From Candidatus Brocadiia bacterium (GTDB lineage: Bacteria; Planctomycetota; PUPC01; DSUN01): a DNA stretch of 17,448 bases. Shown here piece after piece: positions 7,836 through 16,243 of the stretch. Positions within the stretch are counted from its first letter, which is position 1, and each line of letters opens with the position of its first letter. Where the stretch lies: positions 1 through 17,448 of the forward strand of contig JADHXT010000026.1 of the NCBI GenBank assembly GCA_016782825.1, written 5' to 3'. The notes below the pieces were generated by a model. It ran no database searches, had not been told where the DNA came from, and was given only the letters and a program-made list of their open reading frames with translations. The position numbers were made by a program, and so were the translations under genes.

Positions 7836-10220
7836 CTACTGGTCGGAGGGGCGGAGCGGCTTGGGGATGGGCCGGCGGCGGGTCGCAGGGGCGACATCCG
7901 GGGCCGCGTGGAGCACGACGAGGCGGTGCACCCGCACCTCGGCATCGGGCGATACCAGGGCGATGCGCCCGTGGGTGAGGCCGTCGTGGCTGGCGCGGAG
8001 CACGGGCTTGCCGTCCACCTGCACGTTGAGATCGCCGCCCACGAGCGACAGCAGCACGCGGTGGCGGCGCGGCACCATCAGCGCCGACACGCTCACGGTG
8101 CGGAGGGTCTTCCGCGCACCGTCCACCTGGCTATCCAGGGTGATGCGGCTGCCGTCCAGGGTCAGCGCGTAGCAGGCGAAGCGGCCCGGCTGCGGCTCCG
8201 ACAGGCGGGCGAGCAGTTGCACGGAGGCCCCCAGGACGGGCGTGAAGTCGAGGGCGACTTGATAGTCCGTCCAGCCCTCGGCGCCGACCACCACGGGGCT
8301 GCCTCGCACGAGTGGAGTGGCCATGTGCGCGGCCAGCGGGTCCGCGGGGCCGGTGGGGCCGAGCCGGGTCTCGGGCAGGAGCAGCAGGGCTCGCAGCTCG
8401 GTCGGCAGACGAGCGGGCTCGAACGGCTCGGGCACGGCGGGGCGGTCGAGCCTTCGCAGGCTGGTTCCGAGGGCCTCGGTGAGCTCCGGGTGCCTGGCGA
8501 TGACGGACAGGGTGTCGCCGTAGTCGTCGAGGGCCGAGGCGAGCAGCTTGGCGGCCTCCTCCCACTGGCCGGCGTGGCGTGCCGTGATGGCCTGGGTGGC
8601 GAGGGCCTTGGCCGTGTGGTCCCGCTCGTCCTCGGTGGTGTCGGCGCCGAGGGCCTTGGCCTGTGCGAGCTTGGCCTCGGCCTGTGCGTCCTGTCCTTCG
8701 GCCTGGAGCAGTGCGGCGGTCAGGAGGGTGGCCTCGGCGGCGGGGCGGCCGGCGAGAGCCCACTCGGCGAGCTGGACAAACTGTGCGGGCGGCAGCCGGT
8801 CGATGCGTTGCGGCAAGGAGCGAGGCGTGCCGCCGGCCTGGATGCGGACGATCACCTGTGGCGGGGTCTTGGAGAACCCGCTGATCTCGCCCTTGATGCC
8901 GTGAAGGCGGAACTCGCGGCCGATGGCGGCTTTGGGGCCGGCCACGATGGCGTCCCAGAGGCCGGCCAGCCGGCCCAGGCGTGCTTCCAGCGCTTTGATG
9001 ACGGGCTTGGCTTCGGCGCTGCGCAGCGTTTCGGGAATCGCCTGGATGGCTTCGAGGGCCTTGTCGTAGTGGCGCTGCTTGAGCATGTCCTCGGCGTGTT
9101 TGGCGTGCTGGCTCAGCGGGGCGAAGGCCTGGCGTCGGGCGTGGCGCTTGAGTGTCGCGGCATGCTGCGCGTAGCGCGGGGCCTCGGAGGCGGCGTAGGC
9201 CTGTGCGGCGGCCGCCACATGGTTGGCCGTGGCGGCGATCCAGGGGATGCCGAAGGCGCCCAGTTGCTCGTAGGCCCGCCTGGCCGCGCTGCTGTCGCGG
9301 CTCACCAGTGCGTGGGCGGCGTGGGTGAGCAGTTGCGTGTAGCGCTGTTCCGCGGCGGCGCCCAGGTCGGCCCTGCGCGCGTCCACGGCGGCGGCCCACT
9401 GGCCGGACCGCAGCTCGGGGGGGTACGCGGCGCAGGCGCGCAGGGCGTCGCCGAAACGGTCGCCTTTTCTCAGGGGGCCGAGGCCCTTGTCGAGGGCGGC
9501 GATGGCCTGTTGGGCGGCGGCATCGGCCTGGTGGCGCCGTGTGGTCAGCCGGGCGGAGAGCTTCGTCGAGAGCGAGGCGGTGTGCGTGGCAAGCAGCGCG
9601 CGGCGCAGGCGGAGGAGAGCCTGCCCGTGAGCCGTGGGGTTCTGGCGGTCGTAGGCGAGAGCCGCCTTGGCCAACTCGGCTGCGGGGTCGGGCGGGGCCG
9701 TGGGCTGTGGCGGCGGGGGCTCGGGGCGTGAGAGCGCTCCGTCGGCCTTCTTCTTGGCGGGGGGCGCTGGGCGTGCCGTTCGGCGCGTCGAGGCGTGCTT
9801 CTGGGAGTCTGGGCGGGGCGGCGCGGCGAGCGACACGAGCAGGGCAAGCACCGCCGCACAGCCTGCCACCCACAGGGCCGTGGTGAGCAGCCGGCCCCAG
9901 CCCGTGGCCGGGCGCGAGGGCAGGTCGCCGAAGGGCTCCTCCGGCAGGCTCACCCCCGTGGCCGGCGTGGCGGCCACGGCGGCCTCGACGGCGGCCCCGG
10001 CCGCGTCGCCTGCCGCGGCACGATGGCGGCCCAGCTCGTCCAGCACCACGCGGCACTGTGCCTCGGTCAGTAGCTTGTCTTCCAGCAGGATGTCCAGCAG
10101 CGGATGGATCGCGCGCCCAGCCGCCAGGCGCTCGGCGACCACGCGGCGGAGCCGAGCGGCGTCCAGCCAGCCCTGGCTCATGGTAATCTGGGCCACCAGC
10201 CCGTCTGCTTCGTCTGGCAT
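7836..10220 (-). CDS. membrane-anchored protein with helical stalk and LamG/DUF1080-like C-terminal domain, function unknown
   Basis: 794 residues, not recognised as a named gene. Residues 15-65 form a small helical domain (LLDILLEDKLLTEAQCRVVLDEL) resembling the N-terminal 'learns which layer' type module seen in many PVC signalling and secretion proteins. A low-complexity linker follows, then one membrane helix (111-132). Residues 150-600 are Ala/Arg-rich and helical, TPR-like in feel. The C-terminal part (about 640-775) has the beta-rich pattern of LamG/3-keto-disaccharide hydrolase domains: YQVALDFTP, RFACYALTLDGSRITL, HRVLLSLVGGDLNVQVDGKPVLRASH, GRIALVSPDAEVRVHRLVV. The topology would place the bulk outside the cytoplasm. 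I chose the ATG at 10220 because the promoter on this strand would start transcription near 10269, downstream of any longer start. No kinase or catalytic motif is visible. Confidence 0.72.
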   Translation of the reverse strand: MPDEADGLVAQITMSQGWLDAARLRRVVAERLAAGRAIHPLLDILLEDKLLTEAQCRVVLDELGRHRAAAGDAAGAAVEAAVAATPATGVSLPEEPFGDLPSRPATGWGRLLTTALWVAGCAAVLALLVSLAAPPRPDSQKHASTRRTARPAPPAKKKADGALSRPEPPPPQPTAPPDPAAELAKAALAYDRQNPTAHGQALLRLRRALLATHTASLSTKLSARLTTRRHQADAAAQQAIAALDKGLGPLRKGDRFGDALRACAAYPPELRSGQWAAAVDARRADLGAAAEQRYTQLLTHAAHALVSRDSSAARRAYEQLGAFGIPWIAATANHVAAAAQAYAASEAPRYAQHAATLKRHARRQAFAPLSQHAKHAEDMLKQRHYDKALEAIQAIPETLRSAEAKPVIKALEARLGRLAGLWDAIVAGPKAAIGREFRLHGIKGEISGFSKTPPQVIVRIQAGGTPRSLPQRIDRLPPAQFVQLAEWALAGRPAAEATLLTAALLQAEGQDAQAEAKLAQAKALGADTTEDERDHTAKALATQAITARHAGQWEEAAKLLASALDDYGDTLSVIARHPELTEALGTSLRRLDRPAVPEPFEPARLPTELRALLLLPETRLGPTGPADPLAAHMATPLVRGSPVVVGAEGWTDYQVALDFTPVLGASVQLLARLSEPQPGRFACYALTLDGSRITLDSQVDGARKTLRTVSVSALMVPRRHRVLLSLVGGDLNVQVDGKPVLRASHDGLTHGRIALVSPDAEVRVHRLVVLHAAPDVAPATRRRPIPKPLRPSDQ

Positions 10221-10253
10221 AGGCTCTGCCTGCAACGGTGCCCAGGAACATGG

Positions 10254-10265
10254 AGGATGCATCCT
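10254..10265. repeat. 12-bp perfect palindrome in the divergent region
   Basis: AGGATGCATCCT reads the same on both strands. It sits just downstream of the predicted start of transcription of the minus-strand gene, so it could be an operator or an element of that leader. Confidence 0.4.
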
Positions 10266-10275
10266 GCCCGGGGCC

Positions 10276-10304
10276 AGTATACGGGAGTGGGAGAGGGGAG
10301 TCAA
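10276..10304 (-). promoter_or_regulatory. sigma-70-type promoter for the minus-strand LamG-like gene
   Basis: Read on the minus strand: -35 TTGACT (10304-10299), 17-base spacer, -10 TATACT (10281-10276). Each hexamer has 5 of 6 consensus bases. The transcript would start near 10269 and have a leader of about 49 bases before the ATG at 10220. Confidence 0.7.
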
Positions 10305-10330
10305 CGGCGATGGGCCCGGTGATTTCTCGC

Positions 10331-10359
10331 TTGCACGGTGCGGTGCTTTCTGGTACGAT
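10331..10359 (+). promoter_or_regulatory. probable promoter of purA with extended -10
   Basis: TTGCAC (10331-10336), 17 bases, then TACGAT (10354-10359) preceded by TGG, giving the extended -10 form TGnTACGAT. The -35 matches consensus poorly, so the extended -10 would carry the promoter. Transcription would start near 10366. Confidence 0.45.
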
Positions 10360-10371
10360 TCAGTTGCTTTG

Positions 10372-10393
10372 GGCACGGCTGTGGGGCCGTGCC
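10372..10393 (+). promoter_or_regulatory. stem-loop in the purA leader
   Basis: GGCACGGC (10372-10379) pairs perfectly with GCCGTGCC (10386-10393) around a 6-base loop. A pyrimidine-rich run (10397-10407) follows. The stem would begin about 6 bases from the predicted mRNA start. It may stabilise the mRNA or act in attenuation; no ligand-binding fold is recognised. Confidence 0.45.
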
Positions 10394-10437
10394 GGCCCTC
10401 TCTCTTCCGTACCATCTGGGTAGGAGTTTGCCACTCG

Positions 10438-11733
<1,296 letters not shown>

Positions 11734-11777
11734 GCGAGGAGCGGCATCCCAAGGCTCTGTAGCAATACGGATGGCAC

Positions 11778-12521
11778 ATGGTACAGCGCACCATTTCCCT
11801 CGAGCCCGGCTCCCCTGCTCTGCCCAAGCACGTGGCCATCATCATGGATGGCAACGGCCGCTGGGCCAAGGAGCGGGGCCTGAAGCGCATCCGCGGCCAC
11901 CAGGCCGGTGTGGAGTCCGTGCGCGCCGTCACCGAGGAATGCGTGCGGCTCGGCATGCAGCAGCTCACCCTCTACACCTTCAGCTCGCAGAACTGGGGCA
12001 GGCCCCGAGTCGAGGTGGCCGGCCTCATGCGCCTCCTCAGCCGCTACTTGGTGGACGAACGCGACGAGCTCATGCGCAACGGCGTGCGCCTCGCGGCCAT
12101 CGGGCGCCGCAAGGGCCTCCCGCGCAGCGTCGCCCGCGAGCTCGACGCCACCGTCGAACTCACCGCCCGGAACAAGGGCCTCACCCTGTGCCTCGCGCTC
12201 AACTATGCCGGCCGCGATGAGATCGTCGACGCCGTCCGCGCCATCGCCACCGAAGCGGCTGCCGGCAAGCTCAAGCCCCGCCGCATCTCCGAGCGCTCCG
12301 TCGCCCGCTATCTCTACACTGCCGGAATGCCCGACCCCGACCTGCTCATCCGCACCGCGGGTGAGATGCGGGTGAGCAACTTCCTCCTCTGGCAGATCGC
12401 CTACGCCGAACTCTACGTGGCCGACATGTGCTGGCCCGACTTCCGCGAAGACGCCCTCCACCGAGCCCTCGCGGCCTATGCCAACCGCCATCGCACCTAT
12501 GGCCTGGTGGAGGGAGGCTAG
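11778..12521 (+). CDS. uppS: isoprenyl transferase (undecaprenyl diphosphate synthase family)
   Basis: 247 residues, typical of the cis-prenyltransferase family. It extends farnesyl diphosphate with isopentenyl diphosphate to make the lipid carrier for peptidoglycan and surface glycans. MDGNGRWAK (23-31) contains catalytic Asp24, and KRIRGHQAG follows. SSQNWGRP (69-76) corresponds to the usual SSENWxRP, with Glu replaced by Gln71. RTAGEMRVSNFLLWQIAYAELYV and CWPDF form the C-terminal substrate site. The ATG at 11778 places the motif at the usual distance from the N-terminus; its ribosome binding site is weak. The stop is followed after two bases by cdsA. Confidence 0.95.
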   Translation: MVQRTISLEPGSPALPKHVAIIMDGNGRWAKERGLKRIRGHQAGVESVRAVTEECVRLGMQQLTLYTFSSQNWGRPRVEVAGLMRLLSRYLVDERDELMRNGVRLAAIGRRKGLPRSVARELDATVELTARNKGLTLCLALNYAGRDEIVDAVRAIATEAAAGKLKPRRISERSVARYLYTAGMPDPDLLIRTAGEMRVSNFLLWQIAYAELYVADMCWPDFREDALHRALAAYANRHRTYGLVEGG

Positions 12522-12523
12522 GC

Positions 12524-13414
12524 ATGGTGCGCACCCGCGTGACGATCGGCGTCGCCCTCGCCCTCGTGCTCGTCGGCCTGCTCGTGGCCGACAGCCACGT
12601 GCCCGGCGGCAGCATCCTGTATGCCGTGGTCGGCCTGATCCTGGTGGGCAGCATGCTGGAGTTCTGCATGCTCGCACGCCAAGGCGGCGACCACCCGCGC
12701 ACAGGCAAAGCCGTGCTGCTCGTCGCGTGCATGGTCGTGCTCCAGTACCTGGCGGCCGTGCAGTCGTGGCCCTCGGTCACCGAGCGCGGCCACGACAGCG
12801 TGATGCTCGCCTTCTATCCCTTCGTGGGGTGCATGGCCACCATCTGCCTCGTGCTGCTGGCCGTCGACCAGCTCATCTGGCGCCATCCCGAACGCTACCT
12901 GCACGACCTGTCGGTCACGGTGCTGGGCTTTTTCTACGTGTGGCTGCTCGGCGCCCACGTGCTGGCCATCCGCTCGCGGTGGGGCACGGCCTTCGTTGTG
13001 GTGTGCCTGGTAGCGGCCAAGCTGAGCGACGTGGGAGCCTACTTCACGGGCACCTTCCTCGGCCGCCACAAGCTCGCGCCCAAGGTGAGCCCCAACAAGA
13101 CGGTGGAGGGCTCGCTCGGGGGCATCCTGGCCGCGGGCGCCGGCGCGCTCGGGGCGGCGGCCCTGCTGGTGCCCGGGCCGCTGGCCGTGGTGTTCTGGCT
13201 CGTGTTCGGTGTGGCCGTCGGCGTGTCGGCCCAGGTGGGCGACCTGGTGGAAAGCTCCATCAAGCGCTCCGTGGGCGCCAAGGACTCCAATCAGCTCGTC
13301 CCCACCTTCGGCGGCGTGCTCGACATGGTCGACTCGGTGCTCATCAGCGCCCCCATCGCTCTGTGGCTGCTCGAGCTGTGGGGCCGCTTCGTGCTGCCGC
13401 CGCCTGCCGTGTGA
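12524..13414 (+). CDS. cdsA: phosphatidate cytidylyltransferase (CDP-diacylglycerol synthase)
   Basis: 296 residues, an integral membrane enzyme that turns phosphatidic acid and CTP into CDP-diacylglycerol for phospholipid synthesis. There are about eight hydrophobic segments. The family signature covers 244-270: SSIKRSVGAKDSNQLVP then FGGVLDMVD. The key SxxKRxxxxKD and the two Asp residues (D267, D270) are present. The usual HGG-DR part reads FGG-DM, a variation I believe occurs in some lineages. The ATG at 12524 follows the uppS stop by two bases, with a strong ribosome binding site (GGAGGGAGG, about 12509-12517) inside the end of uppS, so the two genes are translated from one message. Confidence 0.92.
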   Translation: MVRTRVTIGVALALVLVGLLVADSHVPGGSILYAVVGLILVGSMLEFCMLARQGGDHPRTGKAVLLVACMVVLQYLAAVQSWPSVTERGHDSVMLAFYPFVGCMATICLVLLAVDQLIWRHPERYLHDLSVTVLGFFYVWLLGAHVLAIRSRWGTAFVVVCLVAAKLSDVGAYFTGTFLGRHKLAPKVSPNKTVEGSLGGILAAGAGALGAAALLVPGPLAVVFWLVFGVAVGVSAQVGDLVESSIKRSVGAKDSNQLVPTFGGVLDMVDSVLISAPIALWLLELWGRFVLPPPAV

Positions 13415-13479
13415 GCGCCGCTGCGCCATCCACCCGCCAGTCCACACCACACCCACTTGAGGAAACCGGGCGCGGAATA

Positions 13480-13488
13480 TGCTACACT
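13480..13488 (+). promoter_or_regulatory. probable extended -10 promoter for phoH
   Basis: TGC followed by TACACT (13483-13488) forms an extended -10. TTGAGG at 13457-13462 is 20 bases upstream, too far for a good -35, so the extended form would carry the promoter. Transcription would start near 13495. Confidence 0.4.
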
Positions 13489-13562
13489 GACGCGACATGG
13501 ACGAGCGCGGCGCCACGTGGCGGCCGTGGCCGTTCCGTTCCTTCAGCAGCGGGAGCCCTGCC

Positions 13563-14594
13563 GTGGCGAGGCAGCAATTCGAAATCGAGGACACCGACGC
13601 GGCACGCACGCTCTACGGCGAGCGCGACCAGCACCTGCGCATGCTCCGCGACGTGTTCGACGTCCAGGTGGTGGCACGCGAAGGCGCCGTGAGCATCAGC
13701 GGCAACACGGGCAGCGTGGAAGCGGCCAGCCGGGCCTTCGACCTCATGCAGCGCCGCCTCTGCGAGAGCCACCACCTGCGGCTCTACGAAGTGGAAGATA
13801 TCCTCGACGCCGTGGCACGCGACCCCGGCTTCCGCGACGAACTGCGCGTCGATGTCCGCGGGGGCGGCTACGTGACCCCCCGCACCAAGGGCCAGGCCCG
13901 CTACCTGCGCGCCATCCACGACCACGACATTGTGTTCTCCATCGGCCCGGCCGGCACGGGCAAGACCTATCTGGCCGTGGCCATGGCCCTGGCCGCACTG
14001 CGAGCCGGCGAGGTGAAGAAGATCGTCCTCGCACGCCCGGCCGTCGAGGCAGGCGAGAAGCTCGGCTTCCTGCCCGGCGACCTCCGCGAGAAGGTCAACC
14101 CCTATCTCCGCCCGCTCTACGACGCGCTCAACGACATGCTCGACTTCTCCCAGGTGCAGAAATACATCGCCCGCGACGTCATCGAGGTGGTGCCCATGGC
14201 CTTCATGCGCGGGCGCACCCTCAACCGCTCCTTCGTGATCCTCGACGAGGCACAGAACTCCACCATCGGGCAGATGAAGATGTTCCTCACCCGCCTCGGC
14301 CAGCGCTCCAAGGGCATCATCACGGGCGACATCACGCAAACCGACCTGCCGTCGGGGCAGATGTCCGGGCTGCGCCACGCGGAGCGCATCCTCCATGGCA
14401 TCCGCGGCATCGCCTTCGTGCGGCTCGAACGCGCCGACATCGTGCGCCACCGTCTCGTCGAGAGGATCGTGGAAGCCTACGAGCGGAACGAACAGCAGCA
14501 CCATGGCCGCGCCGCGTCTGCGCCCGCGCCGGAACCCGACGCAGACGAACCGGCCGCGACGGACCCGAACCTCGACAGCGGCCACACGCCGTAG
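13563..14594 (+). CDS. phoH: PhoH-family ATPase (YbeZ-like)
   Basis: 343 residues from the GTG at 13563. PhoH/YbeZ proteins are P-loop NTPases linked to RNA metabolism and ribosome maturation, often working with YbeY. The N-terminal KH-like region (FEIEDTDAARTLYGERDQHL) precedes Walker A GPAGTGKT (128-135) and Walker B VILDEAQN (225-232); KGIITGDITQTDLP follows. The length fits the family. I chose GTG 13563 because GGGAG (13551-13555) lies 7 bases upstream. The in-frame ATG at 13497 would add 22 residues, has no ribosome binding site, and would lie at the very 5' end of the predicted transcript. The last ~35 residues are an Ala/Pro/Asp-rich tail. The pgpH-like gene follows after 41 bases, an arrangement common in bacteria. 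Confidence 0.9.
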   Translation: MARQQFEIEDTDAARTLYGERDQHLRMLRDVFDVQVVAREGAVSISGNTGSVEAASRAFDLMQRRLCESHHLRLYEVEDILDAVARDPGFRDELRVDVRGGGYVTPRTKGQARYLRAIHDHDIVFSIGPAGTGKTYLAVAMALAALRAGEVKKIVLARPAVEAGEKLGFLPGDLREKVNPYLRPLYDALNDMLDFSQVQKYIARDVIEVVPMAFMRGRTLNRSFVILDEAQNSTIGQMKMFLTRLGQRSKGIITGDITQTDLPSGQMSGLRHAERILHGIRGIAFVRLERADIVRHRLVERIVEAYERNEQQHHGRAASAPAPEPDADEPAATDPNLDSGHTP

Positions 14595-14635
14595 ACCGCT
14601 GCCGGCCTGCTTGCATCGGCAACCGGATACCGCAC

Positions 14636-16213
14636 ATGGCACGGGCTCGCACGCCAGGACGCCGACGCCTTTCGCTCGAACGGTTGGGCATCCAGCCACG
14701 CCCACGCCGCGCCCTGGTGCCCTCCGTCACCCTGGCCGACGTGGTGGTGGCCGCGGCCTTTCTTCTCGCCGTGGTCGTCGCGCTCCAGTACGACGTGCTG
14801 GTGGCACTGGCCGCGGGGAAGGGCAAGGTGCTGGAGGCCCTCGGTGGCCGCGTGGGCGCGCTCCAGGCCGTGGGCGGCACGGGGGTGGTCGTGGTCGGCC
14901 TCGGCGTGCTGGGGTGGCTGGGGCTGCTCCGCATGCGCCGCACCGAGCCCGGCTCGTGGCGCCACCTGCTGGTGTTCGGCGCGTGCACCCTGGCGTGCGT
15001 GATCGCGGCCCGCGTGCTCGTGCACCTCGACGCGCAGGTGGCTCCGCGCTGGCGCAGCCTCGTCTACCTCACGCCCGTGTCGGCCTTCGCCATCCTGCTC
15101 AGCGTGGTTTTCGGCCAGCGGCGTGCGGCGACGGCCAGCCTCTTGCTGGCCTTGCTCGCCGGCTTGGCCGTGCACGTGAACCGCCGCACCGGCGCCGTCG
15201 CCGCCGACGCCCTGCCCGTGGTGGTGGTGCTCCTGTGCGGCGCGCTCGTGGCCGTGCTGGGCTCCGCGCGCATCCGCCACCGCGTGAAGCTTCTCGCCGT
15301 GGGCCTCCTCGTGGGGCTGGCCCAGGTGGGTGCGCTCGTGGGGTTCAGCCTGGTGAGCGGCTCGCTCCAGCTCGATCACACGGCCCCCCCCGAAATCCTC
15401 TGGGCCTTCCTCAACGGCCTCGGCGTGGGCGTGGCCATGACCGTGCTGCTGCCCTTTGTGGAAGTCGTGTTCAACGTCACGACCGACATCCGTCTGCTCG
15501 AGCTCTCCGACCAGGAGCACCCGCTGCTCCGCTCCCTTGTCACCCTGGCGCCCAGCACCGACCACCACTCCCGCCGCGCGGCCCTCCTGGCCGAGGCCGC
15601 TGCCGAAGCCATCGGCGCCAACCCGCTCATCGCCCGCGTGGGGGCCTACTACCACGACATCGGCAAAATGGTGAAGCCCGGCTACTTCATCGAAAACCTC
15701 GCCAGCGGCGAGAGCCCCCACGACCGGCTCCGCCCCACCATGAGCACCCTCATCATCGGCGCCCATACCAAGGATGGCGTGGAACTTGCCGAAGAGGCGC
15801 GCCTGCCCCACCCCATCGTCGACATCGTCGCCCAGCATCACGGCACGTCGGTCATCGAGTTCTTCTACAACCGCCACCTCGAGGAAAGCGCGAGCCACGG
15901 GCAGCTCGACGAAAGCTTCTTCCGCTACCCCGGCCCCAAGCCGCGCACCCGCGAGGCGGCCATCGTGCTCCTGGCCGACGCCGTCGAAGCCGCCTCGCGC
16001 ACCCTCGCCGAGCCGCTCCCCTCGCGCATCCGCACCCTCATCAAGCGCATCAGCAGCAACAAGCTGCGCGACGGCCAGCTCGAGGAATCGCGCCTCACCC
16101 TCAGCGAGCTGCACGCCATCGAGCAGACCTTCTTCCGCGTCCTTTGCTCGATGCACCACGCCCGCATCGAGTATCCCAACAAAGAGCTCGACGCCGCCGG
16201 CCGCCGCCGCTGA
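14636..16213 (+). CDS. PgpH-type 7TM-HD phosphohydrolase lacking the extracytoplasmic sensor
   Basis: 525 residues; the family is usually 700 or more. PgpH proteins hydrolyse cyclic di-AMP at the membrane. Here TM1 (33-52) is followed by only about 27 residues and then a seven-helix block starting near 80, so the large 7TMR-HDED sensor domain normally between them is missing. The HD domain is intact: DHHS (309-312), YYHDIGK (338-344, H340/D341), GESPHDRLRP and QHHGT (400-404). The motifs VGAYYHDIGKM and LAEAAAEAIGANPL match my memory of PgpH closely. The ATG at 14636 has a weak ribosome binding site, and translation may be coupled to phoH, 41 bases upstream. No ybeY gene follows, unlike many bacteria. 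Confidence 0.87.
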   Translation: MARARTPGRRRLSLERLGIQPRPRRALVPSVTLADVVVAAAFLLAVVVALQYDVLVALAAGKGKVLEALGGRVGALQAVGGTGVVVVGLGVLGWLGLLRMRRTEPGSWRHLLVFGACTLACVIAARVLVHLDAQVAPRWRSLVYLTPVSAFAILLSVVFGQRRAATASLLLALLAGLAVHVNRRTGAVAADALPVVVVLLCGALVAVLGSARIRHRVKLLAVGLLVGLAQVGALVGFSLVSGSLQLDHTAPPEILWAFLNGLGVGVAMTVLLPFVEVVFNVTTDIRLLELSDQEHPLLRSLVTLAPSTDHHSRRAALLAEAAAEAIGANPLIARVGAYYHDIGKMVKPGYFIENLASGESPHDRLRPTMSTLIIGAHTKDGVELAEEARLPHPIVDIVAQHHGTSVIEFFYNRHLEESASHGQLDESFFRYPGPKPRTREAAIVLLADAVEAASRTLAEPLPSRIRTLIKRISSNKLRDGQLEESRLTLSELHAIEQTFFRVLCSMHHARIEYPNKELDAAGRRR

Positions 16214-16243
16214 CGCCTCCGCCGCCGCACGACGGGCACCGGC

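Noticed and set aside
9667..10437. A 257-residue N-terminal extension of purA in the same frame
   Set aside because: It would overlap the opposite gene by more than 500 bases, and the motif spacing of PurA (Asp13, His41) matches the ATG at 10438 exactly.
13457..14635. A long upstream extension of the pgpH-like frame covering phoH
   Set aside because: The region encodes PhoH in another frame with a full set of ATPase motifs, so the extension is a shadow.
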